A stretch of DNA of 64,000 nucleotides from an uncultured Prevotella sp. (GTDB taxonomy: Bacteria > Bacteroidota > Bacteroidia > Bacteroidales > Bacteroidaceae), in the NCBI GenBank assembly GCA_900322035.1, contig ONYL01000001.1:186001-250000 (forward strand), given 5' to 3'. The notes under the pieces were generated by a model. It saw nothing but the letters and a program-made list of their open reading frames with translations, did not search any database and had not been told where the DNA came from. Shown here piece after piece: positions 42,626 to 50,609 of this stretch. Position numbers and translations under genes: made by a program. Within the stretch, counting starts at the first letter, position 1. The number at the start of each line of letters is the position of its first letter.

Positions 42626-43057
42626 CTAATTCAACAAAGCCGGTGCTCCCCTCACACCGTGTGGCGGCAAGAGATAAGGTGGATGATAGTCCGATCGCCA
42701 CGAAAAACCAGCTTCGGAATCATCCCCAGAAGAAGCCAATAACCTAAATGAATAGAAAAATGGAGGAAACAGATTGGCATGGAACCAGTCGGCCGAAAAA
42801 CTTTTCACCACTATCTGTGGGGAATGGGCCGAACAAAGCGAATCATGAATCTGCTTGTGAAAGTGCTTGTTATGGCATTGCCCACACCCATCTCCCGACT
42901 CACAACCGGGCATATTCATGCTTGTGGGCTGAAAAACGGTGAAATCATTGACAGAGACAGCAATCAGCTCACCACCGCAAAAGTGTTGATTCACGCTCAC
43001 TCCTGAAGTAGACAGGAGCAAGAGGATGGATAAGATGATAATCTCAAGTCGTTTCAC
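42626..43057 (-). CDS. Small secreted Cys/His-rich protein (HYC_CC_PP-like)
   Basis: A 143-residue protein with an N-terminal signal peptide-like helix (LEIIILSILLLLSTSGVSV). It then shows QHFCGGEL, a Cys cluster (CESGDGCGQCHNKHFH), and a Pro-rich end (HPPYLLPPHG). This matches the small Bacteroidetes family named for HYC, CC and PP motifs that lies at the head of CusA-type operons. It likely binds metal in the periplasm, but function is unproven. The start codon is GTG at 43057. A full-consensus promoter ends five bases before it, so the mRNA is nearly leaderless. A 148-bp gap separates it from cusA. Confidence 0.75.
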   Translation of the reverse strand: MKRLEIIILSILLLLSTSGVSVNQHFCGGELIAVSVNDFTVFQPTSMNMPGCESGDGCGQCHNKHFHKQIHDSLCSAHSPQIVVKSFSADWFHANLFPPFFYSFRLLASSGDDSEAGFSWRSDYHPPYLLPPHGVRGAPALLN

Positions 43058-43061
43058 GCTG

Positions 43062-43092
43062 CAAAGTTACGACTTTCAAAAGAATCTCCAAA
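43062..43092 (-). promoter_or_regulatory. Promoter of the cus-like operon
   Basis: On the minus strand: TTTG (43089-43092), a 19-bp spacer and TAACTTTG (43062-43069). The GTG start at 43057 falls at the expected transcription start. Confidence 0.8.
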
Positions 43093-43279
43093 ACTTTTGT
43101 GACTGTTTCTCGAAAAAAGCACCCCTAAAGCCATTTTTTGTGATCTCTATCTGACCTTCCGAATAGTAGGCCAACTTTCCGACACATCAAAAAATCCGGC
43201 TGGAGAATTGCCCATCTTCTTGCATCCATTTGTTTCGTTGTGGGCAGCGCGAACAAGTGCTGGCAGGCAATAGGGAGCC

Positions 43280-43367
43280 GGCGGGCACGTATATGAGAGC
43301 CGGCGAGCACCCACATGAGAGCCGGCGGGCACGCAGATGGGAGCCGGCGGGCACGCAGATGGGAGCT
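43280..43367. repeat. 22-bp tandem repeat array B, upstream of the cus-like operon
   Basis: Four contiguous 22-bp units start at 43280, 43302, 43324 and 43346; the last two differ at one base. A degenerate unit precedes and a truncated one follows. The shared unit is GGCGGGCACG, then nATATG-like, then GGAGCC. Unit 1 agrees with unit 3 of array A at 17 of 22 positions by my alignment. The array lies 223 bp upstream of the GTG start of the cus-like operon. The remaining sequence in the 43058-43622 gap holds only promoters. Confidence 0.9.
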
Positions 43368-43563
43368 GGCGTCAAAATCCATATCCCCGACTACCGTTAC
43401 ACCGTCTTCGAAAGATAAGTAGCACTAAAGTTGGCACTCCCACTCCCCTACTCCATGGATGAAGGATCATGAGCAGAACCAGAAAGTCTCACTGGGTCAA
43501 AATGGGCTTTCGCCATTGTTTTTTCTCTAAAAATAAGATTTTTCAAAAAAACATCTAAAAAAA

Positions 43564-43595
43564 TTTGGAGGTTAGAAAAAAAACGCCTACCTTTG
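43564..43595 (+). promoter_or_regulatory. Promoter of tRNA-His
   Basis: TTTG (43564-43567), 20-bp spacer, TACCTTTG (43588-43595), 27 bp before the tRNA. Confidence 0.8.
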
Positions 43596-43622
43596 CACTC
43601 GCTTTCAATAAGCAACCAACAT

Positions 43623-43700
43623 GGTGGATGTAGTTCAGTTGGTTAGAGCGTCAGATTGTGGTTCTGAATGTCGTGGGTTCGAGTCCCACTATCCACCCCA
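43623..43700 (+). tRNA. tRNA-His (anticodon GTG)
   Basis: A full cloverleaf. The acceptor GTGGAT pairs with ATCCAC, preceded by the extra G(-1) at 43623 that marks tRNA-His, opposite C73. The anticodon loop has GTG (CAGATTGTGGTTCTG), the T loop is GGTTCGAGTCC, and a CCA is encoded at 43698-43700. Confidence 0.97.
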
Positions 43701-43708
43701 GGTTGAAA

Positions 43709-43744
43709 CAAGCGGAAATCCTTAAAGGTTTCCGCTTGTTTTGT
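43709..43744 (+). terminator. Terminator after tRNA-His
   Basis: CAAGCGGAAA (43709-43718) pairs with TTTCCGCTTG (43729-43738), followed by TTTTG. Confidence 0.85.
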
Positions 43745-43865
43745 ATTTCCCCTCATGAAGACAGACCTTTCCAACGTGACCCGCTCCCCCCCCAAGTGGC
43801 AGATCAACACTCCGAACATGAATACTATTAATTTTCAGGCCTCTTTACAATTTTGAAAACTTTCT

Positions 43866-43898
43866 TTTGTACAAATCAAAAAAGAATTCGTAACTTTG
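43866..43898 (+). promoter_or_regulatory. Promoter of the secreted paralogue pair
   Basis: TTTG (43866-43869), a 21-bp spacer and TAACTTTG (43891-43898). It lies 180 bp before the first large gene and 82 bp before a 28-codon ORF. Confidence 0.7.
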
Positions 43899-43980
43899 CA
43901 ATTAGTAACTAATTGGACGCTTTCCGCGTCTTCTATGATTAATCATATAAACATATAACATAAAACAAAAAACCAAACGC

Positions 43981-44067
43981 ATGAAGATTACTACTTGCTT
44001 CTCCCTGCTGTTGTTGGCCGCACTGACCAACAGCACCAAACGTTATTCCAAAATGGCCATGAAATAA
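43981..44067 (+). CDS. 28-codon ORF upstream of the secreted paralogues (leader peptide or remnant)
   Basis: ATG at 43981 to TAA at 44065-44067. The product starts MKITTCFSLLLLAALTNST, which looks like a signal peptide, and ends with a basic KRYSKMAMK. It ends 11 bases before the start of the next gene and is the first ATG after the promoter. It could be a translated leader, a small secreted or membrane peptide, or a leftover signal peptide from a disrupted ancestor. I cannot choose between these. Confidence 0.4.
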   Translation: MKITTCFSLLLLAALTNSTKRYSKMAMK

Positions 44068-44078
44068 AACTGACAACT

Positions 44079-45668
44079 ATGAGAAAATATCTATTCACAG
44101 CATTAGCTTCGTGTGCACTACTCTTCGCCCCCGCAAATGCCCCGGCGCAAGACAACGGCCCGAAACCTCTGTTCACCGAGCCCATCACGAAGCAGCCAAA
44201 GGGAAAAATGGTGAAGAACCAAACCCGTAAGGCACTAAGTTTCTACACAGATGTCGGGGGCGCCAACGTGGACAGTGTGGACTACTACATCGGCACCTAT
44301 GTGATAGGCGACGACGATTGTGTATATCTCAAGAGTCCGTTTACTTTCTTCCCCACGCAAAGCTATCTGAAACTGGAGCATCTCAATGGCGATACCCTCG
44401 TGGCGCATATGCCGCAGGCCATCTTCAATACTGAAGAGATTCCCCTCTATGCTTCGCGAATGGTTCTGAAAGCAGGCAGCCAAGGCATGACCTACGGCTT
44501 TGAACAGAACGCCGACGGAACCTACAACACCGACATGCGCTTTCTGTTCAGAGGCGACACCCTGACTCTGATCGGAGAAGATAACGTTGAGGGTGACTAT
44601 CCGAAAGTGATCCTCGGACTGACTACCTTAGCGGGCATTTGGAACGAGGCGGGCGAAGTGGAACTCTCGGTCAGACCAACAGACAAAAAGCCGTTGAGCC
44701 TGCCGCAGGGTGTTAAGCCCCAGCTCTATCAGCTTTCCTACACTGGCTTCTATGGCGACGCGACCGACCTGGTGGAAGTGGCTTTCGCCGACAATAAGGT
44801 GTATGTCTCCAACCCCTACTCCACCGGTGCGTTGCAGTGGGCTGAGGGTGTGATGAAGGGAAACTCCGTTGTGTTTGCCCGGCAATACCTTGGCCCCAAC
44901 GAGAGTGAGGGCTACCACATGTTCTTCGTCCCTGGAGTGTATTCAGAGACGGCCCCGGAATATTTTGACCTGGCTGATACCCTGCGCTTCAACTACGACA
45001 ACGCCACCAAGAGCCTTATGGCCACCGACCTGCAATCTATCCTTATCAATGTGGGCGACCATCGAGTGTTTACCGCCGCCGCATACATCAATCCCTCGCT
45101 TTCGCCCTACACTGCCACAGCAGGAAAGCCGGCCAATCCGGAGATCACATCCTTCGGCCGCTACGGAGAGGAGACTGAAGGTGAGGGCTATCTGCAGTTT
45201 GAATTCCCCTCGGAGGATGTCTACGCACAGCCGCTCTTTAAGAACAACCTATATTATAAAGTATACACCGCAGAGGGCAAGGCGCTCACCTTCAGTCCTG
45301 AAAAATATTCCGGTCTCGACACTGAAATTACGGAAGTTCCCTACGGACTGAACGACAATACCGACTTCTTCATGGCCGACGACAGCCATAAGTTCTATTT
45401 CTTTCAGGCTGCCGACAGCCTCGGCCTGCAGACCGTATACAAGGGTGAGCAAGAACTGAGCTCCGACATCGTCTGGACTACAGGCCGCACCACCACGAGC
45501 ATCTCTCAGCCTGCCATCAGCCAAACTTCTGCAGAGGTGCGCTATTACGACCTTCAAGGCCGCCGCCTTTCCCAACCCCGAAGAGGTGTATGCATCCGTC
45601 AGCGTATGATGGCCAACGGAAATGTGGTCAACGATAAAACTATAATAATAAATCGAATAGAAAAATGA
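44079..45668 (+). CDS. Secreted protein of unknown function, paralogue 1
   Basis: A 529-residue exported protein with a signal peptide (MRKYLFTALASCALLFAPANAPA) and repeated beta-rich segments. GDDDCVYLKSPFTFFPTQSYLKLE and the following HMPQAIF align with the next gene's GNDGCVYLYNPFSQLPTRTWLKL and HLPQAI, so the two are paralogues. The C terminus ends in a YYDLQGRRLSQPRRGVCI tail of the kind found on secreted Prevotella proteins and possibly used for export or anchoring. I do not recognise the main domain. An ATG at 43995 is in frame but has no signal peptide, so 44079 was taken as the start. Confidence 0.8.
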   Translation: MRKYLFTALASCALLFAPANAPAQDNGPKPLFTEPITKQPKGKMVKNQTRKALSFYTDVGGANVDSVDYYIGTYVIGDDDCVYLKSPFTFFPTQSYLKLEHLNGDTLVAHMPQAIFNTEEIPLYASRMVLKAGSQGMTYGFEQNADGTYNTDMRFLFRGDTLTLIGEDNVEGDYPKVILGLTTLAGIWNEAGEVELSVRPTDKKPLSLPQGVKPQLYQLSYTGFYGDATDLVEVAFADNKVYVSNPYSTGALQWAEGVMKGNSVVFARQYLGPNESEGYHMFFVPGVYSETAPEYFDLADTLRFNYDNATKSLMATDLQSILINVGDHRVFTAAAYINPSLSPYTATAGKPANPEITSFGRYGEETEGEGYLQFEFPSEDVYAQPLFKNNLYYKVYTAEGKALTFSPEKYSGLDTEITEVPYGLNDNTDFFMADDSHKFYFFQAADSLGLQTVYKGEQELSSDIVWTTGRTTTSISQPAISQTSAEVRYYDLQGRRLSQPRRGVCIRQRMMANGNVVNDKTIIINRIEK

Positions 45669-47269
45669 TGAAAAAACTTTCCATGGCTTTGGCCATTGCT
45701 TTAGTTTCAATGGCGGCGGGAGCTCAAAACCCGGGCGCCGAAACCATTATCCGCCAACAGCCGGCGGGAACACTGCACGACAACTACGCCCGCAGCAGCT
45801 ATTATTTCTACACATCCTATTCCGGGGTATTATACGGCCTTGACCTGTGGTCTACCTCACGCTACGTTGAGGGAAACGACGGTTGTGTATACCTTTACAA
45901 TCCCTTCAGCCAGCTTCCCACACGAACCTGGCTGAAACTCGACCCGGCGGGCAACGGCAAATACGTAGCCCATCTGCCACAAGCCATCCGGGAGGGCGAG
46001 ACTTACGACGAAAATGGCAACCTTACAAAAAAAGTTTACTACGCCTTCCCCGTGAAGGAATATGAGACCAGTGAGGGGGAACCCTTCTGCAAGATCGACA
46101 CGCTGGCCAACGGCACAGTGAAAAACGAGATCAGCTTCGTGCTGCGCAACGACTCGCTCATCATGACCGACGACAACTACATCGGACTTATGACCGAACA
46201 GATGAAATGGACGGGATACGCCGACACCGACATCAAGGTGGGAAAGGTGAAATACAAAGCCAACACATTGCCTAAAGATATTGCCCTGCAAGACTACAGG
46301 TTGTCCTATCAGACCCAGACCGGCGGAAACGAGCAGAAGATTGTAAAGATGGCGTTTGACAATGACGGCAAGGTCTACCTGCTCAATCCCTACAACAATA
46401 GCACCTCGGAAGTGATTATCGGTACCTACGACGGAAACAAGACGGTGAACTTCCCCACACGGCAGTATCTCGGCCCCGACTGGGCCACCACCCACCACCT
46501 CTTCTTCATGGCAAGAGGGTATGAGCGCGAAGGGCAGCAAATCAACTACACCGACTGGTACGACTCATTTAAGATGACCGTGGACGGCGACAAAAAGACA
46601 CTGAACCCACAGGCCAGCAGCGTGATAATCATCAATGCCGGCGACTCCTTGAAATACGCTCTGTCGTATTATTTCGATCCCACGCTAACCCGCTACGAGG
46701 ACCTGTCGCTCACACCTTCGGCTCCGATTATTGACACCTTGTCGGTCCAGCCTTGCACAGAAGGAGCCCCAGGTTTCATTTCTTTCTTCTTCGACAGATA
46801 CGACGAGGCGGGCAACCTCTTTGACAATACCAAATACTACTATCGTCTGTATGCCGACGACGATACCACTCCCTACACTTTCACCGATGACAACTACGTC
46901 AATGTCAGCACTCCGATGACCGAAGTGCCGGTGAACTTTGTCGACTATATAGACTTCTTCATCTACACGCTTCAGGGCAACGACAAGCAGTTGGAACGGT
47001 CGGTGAACATCTACGACGGCAGCGTGGCGCGCTGGGGGGTGCAGATGGTATATAAGGGGGGAAACAAGGAAAACGTTTCGCCCATCAGCTGGTGGAATGT
47101 TCCCACAACGGCCATCAACACGGTGACTTCTCCCACAAAGAAAATTGTCGGCACGGAATACTACGATCTCTCGGGCCGCAGACTCAACGGTCGGGGCGAT
47201 GGCCTCAACATCAAGGTGACGATATTCTCCGATGGTACGAGAAGGGTCACCAAGCTCCAGGGCAAGTGA
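45665..47269 (+). CDS. Secreted protein of unknown function, paralogue 2
   Basis: A 534-residue exported protein (signal peptide MMKKLSMALAIALVSMAAGA, mature start QNPG). Order and spacing of motifs parallel the upstream gene: GDxxCVYL near residue 77, a TRQYLGPDWATTHHLFFMARGYE segment matching ARQYLGPNESEGYHMFFVPGVY, and a YYDLSGRRLNGRGDGLNI C-terminal tail. It starts within the stop codon of paralogue 1, so the pair is a tandem duplication in one operon. Function unknown; the abundance of beta strands suggests a surface or outer-membrane-associated protein. Confidence 0.8.
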   Translation: MMKKLSMALAIALVSMAAGAQNPGAETIIRQQPAGTLHDNYARSSYYFYTSYSGVLYGLDLWSTSRYVEGNDGCVYLYNPFSQLPTRTWLKLDPAGNGKYVAHLPQAIREGETYDENGNLTKKVYYAFPVKEYETSEGEPFCKIDTLANGTVKNEISFVLRNDSLIMTDDNYIGLMTEQMKWTGYADTDIKVGKVKYKANTLPKDIALQDYRLSYQTQTGGNEQKIVKMAFDNDGKVYLLNPYNNSTSEVIIGTYDGNKTVNFPTRQYLGPDWATTHHLFFMARGYEREGQQINYTDWYDSFKMTVDGDKKTLNPQASSVIIINAGDSLKYALSYYFDPTLTRYEDLSLTPSAPIIDTLSVQPCTEGAPGFISFFFDRYDEAGNLFDNTKYYYRLYADDDTTPYTFTDDNYVNVSTPMTEVPVNFVDYIDFFIYTLQGNDKQLERSVNIYDGSVARWGVQMVYKGGNKENVSPISWWNVPTTAINTVTSPTKKIVGTEYYDLSGRRLNGRGDGLNIKVTIFSDGTRRVTKLQGK

Positions 47270-47587
47270 CGCTTGAAAAACGCCCACCGGGCGGATTCTT
47301 CTCGCATAATCCATCAAATCCCTCAAATCCCAAAGGTTTACGCCCGGGGTTTGAGGGATTCTATATTTGGGGCAAAGCCGTTCAACCGTATCCATTGGAG
47401 CTCACTTACTTTCTGCATGAAATTATTCATGCCACAAAATATGACTGAACACACTTTACGGGCGGCACAGCCCTCCACATGAACTTAAAGGAACATCTGA
47501 GCAAAGAGCAATACCGCCAACTCCCGACTTCTAACTTCTCTGGTAAAGAAAAAAATGATTAACTTTGCAGCAGAGAAAGAAAAAACT
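47270..47587 (+). other. Gap after the secreted pair: hairpin and promoter
   Basis: The 318-bp gap holds a large hairpin (AATCCCTCAAATCCC at 47317-47331 with GGGGTTTGAGGGATT at 47346-47360) that may end the upstream operon, and a TAACTTTG -7 element (47560-47567) 20 bp before the patatin-like gene. No TTTG is seen at the -33 position. Nothing else is recognised. Confidence 0.6.
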
Positions 47588-48502
47588 ATGAGACTAATAA
47601 AATGGATAGACCGCCTGACAGGCAGGACACATGACAGCAAGCGAGTGGCCCTGGTGTTGGGTGGCGGCGGAGCACGTGGACTGGCCCACATCGGAGCCAT
47701 CGAGGAACTCCTCCAGCGCGGCTACGTCATACATTCCATAGCCGGAACCTCCATCGGTGCCATCGTTGGAGGTTTTTATGCCAGTGGACAATTAGAGGAC
47801 CTCAAACAAAAATTCGACCAATTGAGCCGCCGCGACATCATGTCACTCATCGATCTCTCGCTGGGTCTCGACCACGTGGCATCGGGCGACAAACTCGAAG
47901 GACTCATGGAGGAAATGTTCGAAGGGGAAAAGATTGAGGATCTGCCCATCAGCTTCCGCTGTTGTGCCTCAGACCTCGTCAGCGGCCATGAAAAAGTATT
48001 TAGCAAAGGCCCTCTGGCCCGGGCTATCCGTGCCTCCATTTCCATCCCCGGTTTTTTCAGGCCGGTAAACATCGACGGCGCCGCTTATGTCGATGGCAGC
48101 GTTCACAACGTTCTTCCCCTTAATCGCGTAGAAAGGGAAAAAGGCGACTTGTTGGTGGGCGTCAACGTCAGTGGCCCCGACGAGAAGCCCAACGCCGACT
48201 ACATGACGAAAAATGACAAGACGACCTCACTGGTGCAGGCCATCATGGCCCACATCCCACTCCTTCGTTCTCAATTTTCAGAAAACTATGTCAATTTGGG
48301 ATTGCGTGTGGCCCGTATCTCCATACAGAACGCCTCACGAATGGCAGTCCAACTCACTCCGCCCGATATCTACGCCGAAGTTGCCATGGATCGTTTCGGA
48401 CTGTTTGACTACAGCCAGAACAATGAGATTATTGATTACGGACGAAAAATTATGGCTGAAGCCCTCGACAAATACGAGAACAGAAATCACGACAAAACAT
48501 AA
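47588..48502 (+). CDS. Patatin-like phospholipase (RssA/NTE family)
   Basis: A 304-residue serine hydrolase with the patatin catalytic dyad: the oxyanion-hole motif GGGGARG (25-31), the nucleophile Ser55 in GTSIG, and Asp169 in YVDGS. No signal peptide or outer-membrane barrel is seen, so it resembles the cytosolic RssA/YchK-type rather than secreted ExoU-like or PlpD enzymes. It likely cleaves phospholipid or lysophospholipid acyl chains. An upstream ATG at 47555 overlaps the promoter element, so 47588 was chosen. A terminator follows. Confidence 0.9.
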   Translation: MRLIKWIDRLTGRTHDSKRVALVLGGGGARGLAHIGAIEELLQRGYVIHSIAGTSIGAIVGGFYASGQLEDLKQKFDQLSRRDIMSLIDLSLGLDHVASGDKLEGLMEEMFEGEKIEDLPISFRCCASDLVSGHEKVFSKGPLARAIRASISIPGFFRPVNIDGAAYVDGSVHNVLPLNRVEREKGDLLVGVNVSGPDEKPNADYMTKNDKTTSLVQAIMAHIPLLRSQFSENYVNLGLRVARISIQNASRMAVQLTPPDIYAEVAMDRFGLFDYSQNNEIIDYGRKIMAEALDKYENRNHDKT

Positions 48503-48540
48503 AGCGTCGGGAGCAGCAGTTTCGCAACTCCCGACGCTTT
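48501..48540 (+). terminator. Terminator after the patatin-like gene
   Basis: AAAGCGTCGGGAG (48501-48513) pairs with CTCCCGACGCTTT (48528-48540), followed by GCGCTTTTG. A perfect 13-bp stem. Confidence 0.85.
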
Positions 48541-48692
48541 GCGCTTTTGACTCACCGCTTTGGGGATCCCGAGAGAGGCCCCGGCTTGCCCGTCATACCT
48601 TGAAAAATTGCCGACACCCTATAAATGTCAACCATCTCTCAACACAATTACGTCCCTAATACCAAGGGAGAAAGGAGACCGCGGAACTTCAG

Positions 48693-48794
48693 TCAATCGT
48701 TCACACCGCCTCTATTCTCATAATCTTCGTCTTCATTGTTGCTGTTGTCGAGGTCGAATTCGTCCTCGTTGTACATCTTAGGTTTTCGCTTCAT
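48693..48794 (-). CDS. Small acidic ORF (33 residues)
   Basis: ATG at 48794 to TGA at 48695-48693. It encodes MKRKPKMYNEDEFDLDNSNNEDEDYENRGGVND, a basic start followed by a run of Asp, Glu and Asn. A minus-strand TATTTTTG element lies at 48868-48875, about 74 bp upstream. I know of no family. It is divergent from the 42-residue ORF at 48965. The composition is unusual for a random ORF in this region. Confidence 0.45.
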   Translation of the reverse strand: MKRKPKMYNEDEFDLDNSNNEDEDYENRGGVND

Positions 48795-48889
48795 AGTCTT
48801 GATTTTTTGTTAATAATCTATATTTTGAAGCGAAGATAGAAAAAAAAATCGAAAAAACAAAACTTTACAAAAATAAAAGGGCCAAAAAA

Positions 48890-48921
48890 TTTGGACTGTA
48901 TTAATTTTTTTACTATATTTG
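48890..48921 (+). promoter_or_regulatory. Consensus promoter ahead of the 42-residue ORF
   Basis: TTTG (48890-48893), a 20-bp spacer and TATATTTG (48914-48921), a full match. The ORF begins 43 bp later. Confidence 0.75.
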
Positions 48922-48964
48922 CGATATCAAAGAAACTATAAGAACAACTTTAACAATTAAAACT

Positions 48965-49093
48965 ATGGCAGACAGAAGTAAAAAGCAACTGATCTACAAA
49001 GATTACTCTGCCGTAAACACTAACGGCAGTTCTTTAAATGTAGACATGACCGAAAACTCCAGCCTTTTAGGCGGAGAAATTTGGTACAATTGA
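48965..49093 (+). CDS. Small ORF (42 residues) with a Gly-Gly motif near its end
   Basis: ATG at 48965 to TGA at 49091-49093. The product begins MADRSKKQLIYKDYSAVN and ends SSLLGGEIWYN. The LLGG followed by a five-residue tail resembles the leader-cleavage site of peptides exported by double-glycine peptidase transporters, but no such transporter or modifying enzyme is seen nearby. A perfect 7-bp hairpin (CTGCCGT at 49008-49014, ACGGCAG at 49023-49029) lies in the coding sequence. Good promoter support; function unknown. Confidence 0.55.
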   Translation: MADRSKKQLIYKDYSAVNTNGSSLNVDMTENSSLLGGEIWYN

Positions 49094-49960
49094 CAAACTG
49101 CGACTTCAGTCCTAATGAGGGCAAAAGGAATCACGACATCAAGGCATCATAGTCGTTTTTTTTCTGGCTTGATGAACAAAATGAGCACATATTTCTGACA
49201 ATGTCCTTGGCGAGCACCCTCCAAGGCATGAAAAGAAAGAAATGAGACGGAAACGATTTTCTGACTATTACCTATAGGCAACACTGTGACAGCCGAAAGC
49301 GTTTCCGTTTCTTGATGTGCAACCAATACTTTTTGAACTCTTACACTTGTTACGGTTTTACCGTTACAAACGCTGTAATCACACTTGATGAGAAGTTGTG
49401 TCCAGGAGACAGCAAAAGAGTGGTGTAACGAAACATTTCTCATTCCCAAGGAATTGGGAAGGTTTCGTGTATCGAAGTTTTTGGTCTGGTGTCTGATTTC
49501 CCTTGAACAAACGCAGTTGTGATCCCCATCCTTTCAATGTCCCGTGAAACATAGGAAAAAGGAAAGGAGTAATCCGTTTCAATCCAATCGCACTGCGGTG
49601 TCCCCACCGCCTGTTCATCCATTGGAAGACCGTGACATACGAATAGCTGACGATGTGCTCGCCAGCTTTTTTCGTTTTAGCTCTCCATATAGGGTCAATC
49701 TCGTCATAGCGGCCAAAAAGCCGCGTCATGTCCGGCCTATGGCCCGTTGTCATCTTTCCAGCTCCCCTGGTGGCAAGGTTTTAGCCCATCCAGCCAGGCG
49801 CAAGAACAGCGATACCCCGACCATAAAAGCCTTGGCATGCACTGAAAGAAACAAGAAGATTTTTATCTCCCAAGACTGTTGGACCTTCTGACACTTGTCA
49901 ACAAAAAGTAATCGAAAAACATGACAACAATGAATCTGAGCTAAAAAAACATGAAAAAAG
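49094..49960. other. Long gap without a supported gene, before ssrA
   Basis: About 870 bp. Several open frames exist (for example minus-strand 49753-49379 with RLFGRYDEIDPIWRAKTKKAG wording, and plus-strand 49544-49891), but none has a recognised domain, promoter or start. Stretches that look protein-like switch frame on the minus strand near 49740 and 49580, which would fit a decayed gene. I see no insertion-sequence ends or tRNA. Confidence 0.4.
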
Positions 49961-49992
49961 TTTGGCGTTACGCAAGGAAATGATTAAATTTG
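49961..49992 (+). promoter_or_regulatory. Promoter of ssrA
   Basis: TTTG (49961-49964), 20-bp spacer, TAAATTTG (49985-49992), 44 bp before the tmRNA. Confidence 0.8.
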
Positions 49993-50036
49993 CAACCTAA
50001 AGCCGACGAAAGAAGGCTAAAGCGACTACAATTTCT

Positions 50037-50430
50037 GGGGTTGACTGGATTTGACAGCAGGAGGAGTGGTACGTAAGCACGCGGAGTCTCGATGGCTTGC
50101 TCCTAAACTAAGTGATCACAAATTAATTGGCGAAAGAAATTACGCTCTCGCTGCCTAATCGAAGTATAGTAGATTACTGGCTCAATCCAGTCACAAGGTG
50201 ACAGGACGAGACATCGCTCCAAGGATGTTGTTCCGAATCTGAGGATCAAGCGGTGCAGGTAAATCGGAAATAGTTTGTCAAGGCCTCGATTGGCAAATGA
50301 AATTTTAGGGGATAAGGCGTCGGTGGGTGGTTCAGGTCTTGCCGCCGCACGAAAACCAAAGTCTGGAATAAACGTGTAGAAAGCGTATGGTTTCCCTGTT
50401 TGGACGCGGGTTCGACTCCCGCCAGCTCCA
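50037..50430 (+). ncRNA. ssrA: Transfer-messenger RNA (tmRNA)
   Basis: About 394 nt. The 5' end GGGGTTG (50037-50043) pairs with CAGCTCC (50423-50429) to form the acceptor stem; the T arm reads GGGTTCGACTCCCGCC near the 3' end. The tag reading frame GGC GAA AGA AAT TAC GCT CTC GCT GCC TAA (50129-50158) gives GERNYALAA, which is preceded by the alanine carried on the tmRNA. The CCA end is not encoded. It rescues stalled ribosomes. A strong terminator follows. Confidence 0.95.
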
Positions 50431-50435
50431 CAGAC

Positions 50436-50482
50436 AAAGCCCGCACGACTCTATTCAGAAGAGGCGTGCGGGCTTTTCTTTT
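50436..50482 (+). terminator. Terminator after ssrA
   Basis: AAAGCCCGCACG (50436-50447) pairs with CGTGCGGGCTTT (50465-50476), followed by TCTTTTT. Confidence 0.88.
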
Positions 50483-50609
50483 TCTCACGAAACAAATCAC
50501 ATAAACAACCTTTGTCCGACAAGCTCAGAAAACGCGTGGATATGTACTTATTGGAATCATACGAACAAGGATATAGCATGAGCCATCCCTCATGGGTAGC
50601 AAATGCTCA

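Noticed and set aside
43142..43382. Small protein ORFs across array B with repeated ARRLP/SACPPAL peptides
   Set aside because: The 22-bp unit is not a multiple of three, so the reading frame rotates through the array; the repeats are DNA features, not a coding repeat.
43995..44078. An N-terminal extension of the first secreted paralogue starting at 43995
   Set aside because: It adds 28 residues with no signal peptide before a perfect signal peptide at 44079.
49379..49753. A 124-codon minus-strand ORF before ssrA as a real gene
   Set aside because: No recognised domain, no promoter, and the protein-like character continues in other frames; treated as possible decay only.
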